Shown: positions 18,727-25,334 of the stretch, in pieces | Numbering within the stretch: position 1 is the first letter of the stretch | Layout: each line of letters opens with the position of its first letter | DNA from: Candidatus Helarchaeota ASGARD archaeon Hel_GB_B | GTDB taxonomy: Archaea; Asgardarchaeota; Lokiarchaeia; Helarchaeales; HEL-GB-B | Assembly (NCBI GenBank): GCA_005191425.1 | Contig: SUPR01000017.1 | Span: forward strand, 1-43,591 | Length of the DNA stretch: 43,591 nt | Direction of reading: 5' to 3' | Program-made: the position numbers and the translations under genes | The notes under the pieces: model-generated | Told to the model about the DNA's origin: nothing | The model's input: only the letters and a program-made list of their open reading frames with translations | Databases searched by the model: none

Positions 18727-19154
18727 TTTTGATTTTATGAAAACAAAAGTTTTGTATATTAAATCTGTTGAATAGCCGTTTTTTCAATTTAATATCCCTT
18801 TTATAAAATATTTCGTGAAACAAATTCCTTCTCTGAAACATTTAAATCTGCCCTATGGTCTGAACTCTTAGATAATTATAAGAAAATATTTATACATTAT
18901 TCTAAATATAATTTATGATACCGTTTTTTTTATCTTCTATGCAAATTTCTTGATTTTTTCTTATATTTGTCAAATATAAAACTTCTATTGCCTCATTCTG
19001 AATATGAAATATTAATATGTTCAAAAAATAATTATTAAAAATTAAAAAGCATTTGATTCCTATCATTTAAGAGTACACACTCAAGCTGTATTGTAGTTAA
19101 TCGAAATGCAGCCCCTAAAAACATTAATAATAGTCGTACTATTATTTTAATACG
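18727..19154. other. AT-rich region between the dead transposase and a small frame
   Basis: No coding frame seen apart from short stop-broken stretches. It contains a perfect hairpin at 19126-19146, listed separately. Mobile-element ends may lie here, but no convincing inverted repeat pair was found. Confidence 0.3.
19126..19146 (-). terminator. 9-bp perfect hairpin followed by T-run (minus strand)
   Basis: AATAATAGT, a 3-base loop, then ACTATTATT pair perfectly. Read on the minus strand the hairpin starts 9 bases after the stop of the small frame 19155-19322 and is followed by AATGTTTTT, so it could end that transcript. An alternative is a mobile-element relic. Confidence 0.4.
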
Positions 19155-19322
19155 TCAATTATGGCAATTTATCTCTTTTTTTATTAATTCAGTCAAATTA
19201 AGAATTTTTTCTAAAAATTCTTTAATAGCAGATATCCAATATCTTTTCCACAATTCGGGCAAATATCCAATACAATCTTGCTGAATAACAGAACAACCTT
19301 CAACTAGGATATCAATTCTCAC
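19155..19322 (-). CDS. Possible 55-residue protein
   Basis: A frame from a GTG at 19322 to TGA at 19155-19157. It reads with protein-like composition (VEGCSVIQQDCIGYLPELWK, then helical sequence ending in KKEINCHN), carrying three cysteines. A hairpin with a T-run follows its stop. No family is recognised, and it may be a fragment of a larger decayed gene, since the surrounding DNA is full of remnants. Confidence 0.3.
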   Translation of the reverse strand: MRIDILVEGCSVIQQDCIGYLPELWKRYWISAIKEFLEKILNLTELIKKEINCHN

Positions 19323-19647
19323 ATAAACACTATTTTACATAAATAATATAATTATTAACTTAATTATAGATATATGTCTATCATAATATTGACTAACTTT
19401 GGAATAAGAAATAGTATATAAATTTAAATTACATTGAAATCTTTAAAATAAGCCCACTAGAAAACTTGATAGATATAATAAATAACCGACAAACTTAAAT
19501 AAAAAGAATTATACAATTTTGTCGGTAGAAAATAAAGAAGAAACTTATTTTATCAAAATCCTATAATTTTATTAAATTTTTCTACATCTAATAATTAGAT
19601 ATAAATGAAAGATAATAATTAATATTATTATTAATAGATAGATAAAA
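19323..19647. other. Promoter region of the methyltransferase gene
   Basis: About 325 bases without a gene. Several TATA-like stretches occur (TATATAAATTTAAATT near 19415; TTATAATTTTATTAAATTTTTC near 19560), and one of them presumably drives the methyltransferase operon. Confidence 0.35.
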
Positions 19648-20625
19648 ATGACAAGAACTGATTTAAAGAAACCAACTCAGAAGAAAAGTAGAAATTACAA
19701 AGCAGGACTAGCACAATTAAATTTTAAAATCGAATTCGATTGGAGTCATGAAGAAGCAAGGAAATTATATGAAACATCTATTCATAAAATTGAAAAAAAT
19801 ACAATATTATATCAAGATTGCATATCGGGTATGAAAAATCTACCTGAAGAATCTGTCGATTTAATTATAGCAGATCCTCCTTTTGGAATAAACTTCTCAG
19901 GAAAAGGTAGTCAATATAATCGAAATTCAATTTTAGTAGAAGATGGTTATGTAGAAATAAAAGAAGACTATGATAAATTTACCGAAAAATGGATTCAATG
20001 CCTTCCAAGAATAATGAAAAAAACAGCTTCGGCATATATTTTTTCGGGCTGGACAAATTTAAATGATCTTTTAAACGCTATTAATAAAACAGATTTAAAA
20101 CTTGTTAATCATATTATCTGGAAATATCAATTTGGTGTGTTTACTAAAAGAAAATTTGTCTCTTCTCATTATCACATTTTATTTCTTGTAAAAAACGAAA
20201 AAAAATATTTTTTTAATAAATACGAATATTATCCAGAAGATGTATGGATTATTCCTAGGAGATACCTACCAGGTCAAAGAAAAAATGGTACAAAATTACC
20301 TGAAGATGTTGTTAATAAGTGTATCAATTTTTCTTCAAAACCAGGTGATTTGATATTTGATCCATTTATGGGAAATGCTACAACTGCAATTTGCGCAAAA
20401 GGATTATATAGACATTATTATGGATTTGAAATAAATCAAACAATGAAGGAAATTCACCAAAATTACATTAATAATATCAAAGTAGGACAGTTTTTTAGAC
20501 CACTCAAAGAATATTTACCATCTAAAGAAGAGTTATTAAAAAAATATCCTCATTTAAAGAAATATGTTAATGAGATAAAAAAATACTCTGGTAAAAAGAC
20601 AAGATTAGATCGTTATTTCGAATAA
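19648..20625 (+). CDS. DNA amino-methyltransferase (N6-adenine or N4-cytosine), beta class
   Basis: A 325-residue S-adenosylmethionine-dependent DNA methyltransferase. The catalytic motif IV is DLIIADPPFGINFSG (DPPF at 76-79), which precedes the cofactor-binding motif I, DLIFDPFMGNATTAICAKG (residues about 234-252), followed by YYGFEIN; this order defines the beta class, which modifies exocyclic amino groups. The N-terminal 50 residues are basic and not part of the catalytic fold. The target-recognition sequence cannot be predicted. The next gene begins 18 bases after the stop, so the two form an operon with an HhH-GPD-like Fe-S protein, in the place where a restriction partner would be expected. 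It sits in an island of dead mobile elements, which supports horizontal acquisition. Confidence 0.9.
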   Translation: MTRTDLKKPTQKKSRNYKAGLAQLNFKIEFDWSHEEARKLYETSIHKIEKNTILYQDCISGMKNLPEESVDLIIADPPFGINFSGKGSQYNRNSILVEDGYVEIKEDYDKFTEKWIQCLPRIMKKTASAYIFSGWTNLNDLLNAINKTDLKLVNHIIWKYQFGVFTKRKFVSSHYHILFLVKNEKKYFFNKYEYYPEDVWIIPRRYLPGQRKNGTKLPEDVVNKCINFSSKPGDLIFDPFMGNATTAICAKGLYRHYYGFEINQTMKEIHQNYINNIKVGQFFRPLKEYLPSKEELLKKYPHLKKYVNEIKKYSGKKTRLDRYFE

Positions 20626-20643
20626 TAAAAGAGTCTGATTATT

Positions 20644-21837
20644 ATGGATGATGTTAAACTTATTGAGGTTATTGCTGAAATTGGTTCAAAAAATAAGTCT
20701 GAACCCTATATTAAGGATGTTGAGATTTTTAGACATTTTTTTGACAAAGATTTTAATTTAATTACTAATGAATTAAACAGCCTAGATGGTAATTGTACAA
20801 GGAGGGAACTTATAACAAGATTTTTACTGTTAAACGCGGTGCTTGATCAAGGACCTGATACTGAAGGTGTTAGACAACTTCTTTGTGATACAATAAATTA
20901 TTTATATAGGCATGAAATTCGCATATTACATACACCATTAGATTTTTTTAAAGAACTTGGAATTATAATAACAGAAATCGATAATGTACACGACATCGTT
21001 AAAAAACTAAGAGCAAAAAAATGGGCTAGAAATAACAATAGTACGGCTTTAAAATATAATTTATTTATGGATAATACAACCCAAACATTGAATTATGCTG
21101 TATTTCGCTGGGGAGTTCCATTATCTGTTCCATTGATTTTAGAAAATGATTATAAAAGTAAGGATGATGATATAAATCCTGAACTTTTATTAGATTATTT
21201 AGAAGATGATAATGATGCCGAATGGCCCTCATCAGCAGAGATAATGTCAAAAAAAATCAAACAACACAAGCGTTATGGCTTAGGTAAGGCAATTGGGGAT
21301 AAAGCTGCCCATTTATTCGCAAAATGGATAGTACATACTTTTAATTTAACTCGTAAGAGAGATATAACTTGGGGAAAATATTCGTTTGAAGTTCCTTTCG
21401 ATAGCAATGCAGGAAGAGTTCTCTTTAGAACGGGATATTTACTTAATTGGGCTGATATTGATGATTATAAGAAATCTAATGTAATACAGCCAAACCAAGG
21501 AAAAGGAGGAACAGATTATATACGAGTAACTAATATCAGGGGGATGAAAGCAACTAAAAACATTTCGACCATTGATCCTAATATCTATCGAGATCTTTGT
21601 GTTAAATATCTTTTAACGCATAGAAGAGCCCCTAAAAAATACGAGATTCAAAAAATACCAATTGCACAATTATTAAAAGAGAAAAAATATGGACCTGGGG
21701 ATTTAGATGATGGATTAATGTATATTGGTACACATTTTTGTTTTAATATTGAAAATCCAAATTGTGATGATTGCCCAATTAATTCATATTGTAGTGGATT
21801 TAATGAAAATATATTAATTACTAAATATAGGACATGA
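20644..21837 (+). CDS. HhH-GPD-like Fe-S protein paired with methyltransferase
   Basis: A 397-residue protein. The C-terminus has FCFNIENPNCDDCPINSYCS, giving C366-x7-C374-x2-C377-x5-C383, nearly the [4Fe-4S] loop of endonuclease III/MutY glycosylases (C-x6-C-x2-C-x5-C). Upstream, YGLGKAIGDKAAHLFAKW (residues 211-228) fits a helix-hairpin-helix and FEVPFDSNAGRVLFRTGYLL (248-267) fits the segment carrying the catalytic aspartate of HhH-GPD enzymes ('D-x-N/H-x-x-R-V'), here Asp253. About 200 N-terminal residues are unassigned, and acidic around 172-195. The HhH-to-Asp spacing is longer than in endonuclease III, so the family call is tentative. It may be a DNA glycosylase, either a repair partner or an effector that acts on DNA lacking the partner's methylation; both are inference. 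Confidence 0.75.
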   Translation: MDDVKLIEVIAEIGSKNKSEPYIKDVEIFRHFFDKDFNLITNELNSLDGNCTRRELITRFLLLNAVLDQGPDTEGVRQLLCDTINYLYRHEIRILHTPLDFFKELGIIITEIDNVHDIVKKLRAKKWARNNNSTALKYNLFMDNTTQTLNYAVFRWGVPLSVPLILENDYKSKDDDINPELLLDYLEDDNDAEWPSSAEIMSKKIKQHKRYGLGKAIGDKAAHLFAKWIVHTFNLTRKRDITWGKYSFEVPFDSNAGRVLFRTGYLLNWADIDDYKKSNVIQPNQGKGGTDYIRVTNIRGMKATKNISTIDPNIYRDLCVKYLLTHRRAPKKYEIQKIPIAQLLKEKKYGPGDLDDGLMYIGTHFCFNIENPNCDDCPINSYCSGFNENILITKYRT

Positions 21838-21867
21838 TTTAATCATTAAGTTGAATTGAAAATTTTA

Positions 21868-22555
21868 TTAGGGGTTATATGTTAATAAAAAGAATTTTTG
21901 GAATTCAGAACTAATTTTAATTATTTCTTCGTTTATTTCTTTTGATGTTTTAATACATACTATTAATATATTCGTATTATAAATGTTATTTAAAAAATCT
22001 TCAACTTGTAATTTTACAGTAGTTCTTTCTGGTAAAGACTATACATCATCGTGATAGGAATGGTGGTACACATAACTTAATAATTCTTTAAATAATTTTT
22101 CTAATTTTCTTTTATTTAGAAGTGAAGAATTTTTTATTTTATTGAAAAATCTAGAACCTAAATCCTTTATGTCGCTTAAATTTTTGCAAACTTCAAGTTT
22201 AGATTTAATACTTAGTATTGAAATGCTTTGTGTTAATATAAGATGCTTAACACATGCTATTAATTATTAATCATAATTCCCGAAACACAGATTGATAAGA
22301 ACCGAATAAAATGCAAATTTTAATCCAATCAAAAATTTTTATATATTCAGTTAATCTTATGGATATCATTAAATCATTTTTTCTATCCTTTAGTTCGGGT
22401 CTTAGGAAATCAATGTGCTCCAAGATTCTCAAAGGAATAACATTCAGTTCTGCGATTTTTTCTTGTTGTTGAATTAAAGGTTCTCCAAATTTTTCAGCAT
22501 AGGGATCAATTACATTGATAATTTCATCTAAAAATCTTTCATCTATATTTTTTAT
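21868..22555 (-). pseudogene. Decayed gene of unknown function (C)
   Basis: A good ribosome-binding site (GAGG, 22567-22564) sits 8 bases before ATA at 22555, where ATG would be expected. The frame then runs about 83 codons (NIDERFLDEIINVIDPYAEK; EPLIQQQEKIAELNVIPLRI; KNDLMISIRLTEYIKIFDWI) to a TGA. In another phase it continues VKHLILTQSISILSIKSK and RKLEKLFKELLSYVYHHSYH, hits a TAG, and continues VKLQVEDFLNNIYNTNIL to TAA at 21868. So there are at least a lost start, a frameshift and a nonsense codon. The product would be a helical soluble protein of about 220 residues; no family recognised. Confidence 0.5.
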
Positions 22556-22675
22556 GTTTAGTTCCTCTTAAAATTAATTTATAATGATTTTGAAGAATTT
22601 CATCTCATTTTTTTTAATAGTTATTTGATTTGTAAATACCAATAAATTTTTTACCAATTTTTGTATATTAAATTA

Positions 22676-22855
22676 CTAGTCCAATTTATAATTTGAGAAT
22701 TTTTCATTTTTTTGGACAATTAAAAAATTTTTCCAACCACCCGCCTTTTTTATGAGATGATATTCAATACTTTTTGGTTCTAAAAGATCTTCTGAAAATA
22801 TTTTTTATGTGTAGATACCATTTTCATAAGTTGTAATTTTTCCTATTTTTAACAT
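22676..22855 (-). pseudogene. Decayed small gene of unknown function (B)
   Basis: From ATG at 22855 the frame reads MLKIGKITTYENGIYT, a TAA (22807-22805), then KIFSEDLLEPKSIEYHLIKK and GWKNFLIVQKNEKFSNYK to a TAG at 22678. Reading through the TAA gives a coherent 59-residue small beta-rich protein, so a single nonsense change seems to have killed it. No family recognised. Confidence 0.45.
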
Positions 22856-22927
22856 CTTTTTCCTCATTTTCTTTTTATGTTTTTATTTTATGAGTCTATC
22901 TATCATTAATTTAAATGAAAAAGATCA

Positions 22928-23300
22928 TTATAGAAAAAAAATGATATCTAAGTATTCAAAATCATCGCGATTTATTATTATGTCTTTAAATAACATTTCA
23001 TAATCCAATGAGATAGGTTTAAGAATCGCATTATTACTTGGATCCGTCTTCATTATCCTACTTTCCCAGTGTAATATGGCGGGATCTTCTTTAATTTCTC
23101 CTTCTTCTGGTATTATCTCACCTTTTACTTTACATTTTTTTAAGTTTTTAGACCAATATTATTACAGATTTAATCCTTGTTTTCATAACATTAATCATAT
23201 CTTTTTTAAAACTATTTGATTCAAAAATTTTTTCAAACAGATAGGATCTTGGTAAATTGAAAAAATTCGTTGGAGAATATTCTATTTTTATATATCCTTT
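22928..23300 (-). pseudogene. Decayed gene of unknown function (A)
   Basis: The minus strand reads KGYIKIEYSPTNFFNLPRSY, then FEKIFESNSFKKDMINVMKT and KSVIILV before a TAA. After a one-base shift it continues KNLKKCKVKGEIIPEEGEIK, EDPAILHWESRIMKTDPSNN and SLDYEMLFKDIIINRDDFEY to TAA at 22928. The two halves join at the same residue boundary, so one frameshift explains the break; a start codon is also lacking. With genes B and C this makes a run of three broken genes on the same strand. Function unknown. Confidence 0.45.
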
Positions 23301-23527
23301 TTAATTATCTTGTCGTACAAAGCAATCCCTCATGAAATCATTAAAGAAATGATTGCAATTAAATCTGACATTAAATTACCCAAAAAGATATGTGGATTTG
23401 ACAAATTTAGTAAAATGAGAGTCAAAAAAGTAAGAATTATTGAAATAAGAAAAATTGGTGTGAAAATAATCAAAAATATCTTTTTTATTTAAATTAATTA
23501 CCTTTTTAATTCAATAAATATATAGAT

Positions 23528-23911
23528 TTACACATCTTCAGATAATTCTTCATTTCTTAAGATCGTATCTTTTATTGAATCATTTGCAAGTGTTAGAATT
23601 GTTTTATAGAATTCATAAGCTGGAGTTCTCGGTGTAATATTCTCTAAAACTTTTTTTGATTCATCACGAAGATATTCATCTTGAGGCAATATTTGACCTA
23701 CGATTCCGGATTTCGTCATATTTCTAATAATATTTAATAAACTATTTTTAATCTCTTCATAACATTTAAAGTCAATGGAATATGCTTTACTTAATAATTT
23801 TGATATGAAATCTGTTTTAGAAAAAATTAGTTGAGGTGGTGCGTTATGAAGTAATAAACCGATACAACTTAATTTTTGCAAATCATCTGAATCAATCCAC
23901 TCATTGTCCAT
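23528..23911 (-). CDS. Hypothetical protein downstream of IS110
   Basis: A 127-residue, mostly helical, acidic soluble protein (starts MDNEWIDSDDLQKLSCIGLL; ends EELSEDV). Composition and length suggest a real, intact gene, in contrast to the broken frames around it. Its ATG at 23911 lies only 12 bases after the end of the decayed IS110 recombinase gene on the same strand, so it could be a passenger gene of the element, a host gene just outside it, or a gene now driven by the element's promoter. No family recognised. Confidence 0.5.
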   Translation of the reverse strand: MDNEWIDSDDLQKLSCIGLLLHNAPPQLIFSKTDFISKLLSKAYSIDFKCYEEIKNSLLNIIRNMTKSGIVGQILPQDEYLRDESKKVLENITPRTPAYEFYKTILTLANDSIKDTILRNEELSEDV

Positions 23912-23923
23912 CTTAAAATTAAT

Positions 23924-25027
23924 TCAATATTCTCTTCTTTTTAACATATACCAAATTATTGTTAGTAATTTTCTCGCACCTGCACATATTGCTTTCCAAT
24001 AATTATCGGTTCACTCTTTTATCTTCAACACATATCTTTTTATTGGATTTTTTTCCTTTTGCATATATGTTCTTACATATTAAAACAACTGCTCTTCTTA
24101 GATATTTATTTCCACCCTTCTGAATTTTTCCTGTTATATGTTTTTTATGCCAGGACTGATAGACCTTTAGTGCAAGTCCAGCCCATTTGACCAATTTTCT
24201 TGGACTCTGAAAATATGTGATGTCTGTTATTTCAGCCATAATAACCACGGATATATTTGGTTCCACTCTAAGAATTGTTAATAGAAGCTCTATTTGCTTT
24301 TTGAATTGTTTATTATTCTTTGCTATTACATAATAAGTTGATTCTTGCTTTTTCTCTATTATACTTAAAAATTAGAGCTGTATTGTATCATTTTAAAAAG
24401 TTACAGATTCGATTTCATCGAACTTATCTTGAAAATTTTTAAATTCCTTTATTTGAGTTTCGTCCTTTACTAAGTATGAATAGTTTCCTTTAATAACACT
24501 TAAACTTTTATCATCAACCGCCCTTATTGATGCTAAACTTAATAATTCCAAGCCTTGCTTGGAATTCAACAATTTCTTATATTTAAAATCTTTTTGGTGG
24601 AATATTTGGTTTACCCTCTGTTTTATCTTTGTTTTTTCATTTATAATTTTGTACCTATACCTAACTGCTTTCCTTAAATTGAATAATTCAACAAGAGGGA
24701 TTAACGATGGCTTCAATCTACTATCTCTATGCGCCACGGCGATCCTCCTTGCATCAAATTTGTTAGTTTTTTTACCCTGTGTTGTTTTTGTCTGTTGCGG
24801 ATTTGCTACTAATATGTCAATCCCATTATTTACCATTTCAAATACTAGTTTGAAATGATATTGTGCTGTTGATTCCACAGCAACACTTATCACCTTATAT
24901 CTTCTTATTATTTTAATTAAACGATTAATTCCAACATAGTTATTTAACAATTCATCTTTTCTTTTAATATTTTATCTTCGTCCACTATGCAATATGCCAT
25001 TATATCCCTATGCACGTCAATACCCAT
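23924..25027 (-). pseudogene. Decayed IS110-family recombinase/transposase
   Basis: From ATG at 25027 the minus strand reads MGIDVHRDIMAYCIVDEDK (first acidic residue of the DEDD site), shifts frame near 24955, then gives VAVESTAQYHFKLVFEMV (the Glu) and DILVANPQQTKTTQGKKTNK-FDARRIA. Active members have KTDxxDA here; this copy has KTN-x-x-DA, so one catalytic Asp is Asn. Two in-frame stops (24393-24395 and about 20 bases on) precede QIELLLTILRVEPNISVV and the C-terminal domain SPRKLVKWAGLALKVYQSWH with GKIQKGGNKYLRRAVVLI; the family's catalytic Ser region is retained as QS but the following Gly is Trp. A last frameshift near 24003 leads to KAICAGARKLLTIIWYML and TGA at 23924. It therefore spans the whole family length but is dead. 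Confidence 0.88.
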
Positions 25028-25124
25028 TACCGCTCCTTTTTTTCTTTTTCCTTCACCCTCTTCCAATTCCAAAAAATTTTTATTTTTGTTTCTCATGATT
25101 TATCACATCTTTTATTTGAAAATA

Positions 25125-25281
25125 TGATGGGCTGCAAAACTTGGCATGGACGCCAATTTATATTAGGAGCTCTAAGCTCAATCGGACGATCCGGCTGCCA
25201 AGTTTTCATAGTTTATTTTAGAGGATATAGGCCAGCAGAAGCCCATTCCTAAATAAATTTCATGATAATTGCAGCCCATCA
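25125..25281 (-). ncRNA. Candidate IS110 bridge RNA (structured element upstream of recombinase)
   Basis: This segment is conspicuously richer in G+C than its surroundings. A perfect 13-bp inverted repeat (TGATGGGCTGCAA at 25125-25137; its complement at 25269-25281) closes it. Inside are two long arms: one closed by AAAACTTGGCA (25136-25146) and TGCCAAGTTTT (25196-25206), enclosing hairpins GAGCT-cta-AGCTC (25167-25179) and CGGA-cga-TCCG (25183-25193); and one pairing about 25211-25225 with 25246-25258, capped by GGC/GCC (25230-25243). IS110-group elements are known to encode a bridge RNA of about 150-200 nt in the non-coding end upstream of the recombinase, with two internal-loop stems that pair with target and donor DNA. 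Position, size, strand and two-stem form all agree. Transcription is inferred. Confidence 0.5.
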
Positions 25282-25334
25282 CCTTTAATTTAAATTTGTG
25301 ATAAAAAAAGATTTCTATTGGAAATGAATTTTTC

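Noticed and set aside
23310..23492. A 60-codon plus-strand frame rich in Lys/Ile
   Set aside because: Low-complexity composition, no motif, no ribosome-binding site; likely chance in AT-rich DNA beside decayed genes.
24559..24858. A 99-codon plus-strand frame rich in Phe/Leu
   Set aside because: It is antisense to the IS110 recombinase remnant, whose family motifs are clear on the minus strand.
25010..25252. An 80-codon plus-strand frame
   Set aside because: It overlaps the start of the IS110 gene and the structured segment; its sequence follows hairpin arms and has no motif, so it is a by-product of the structure.
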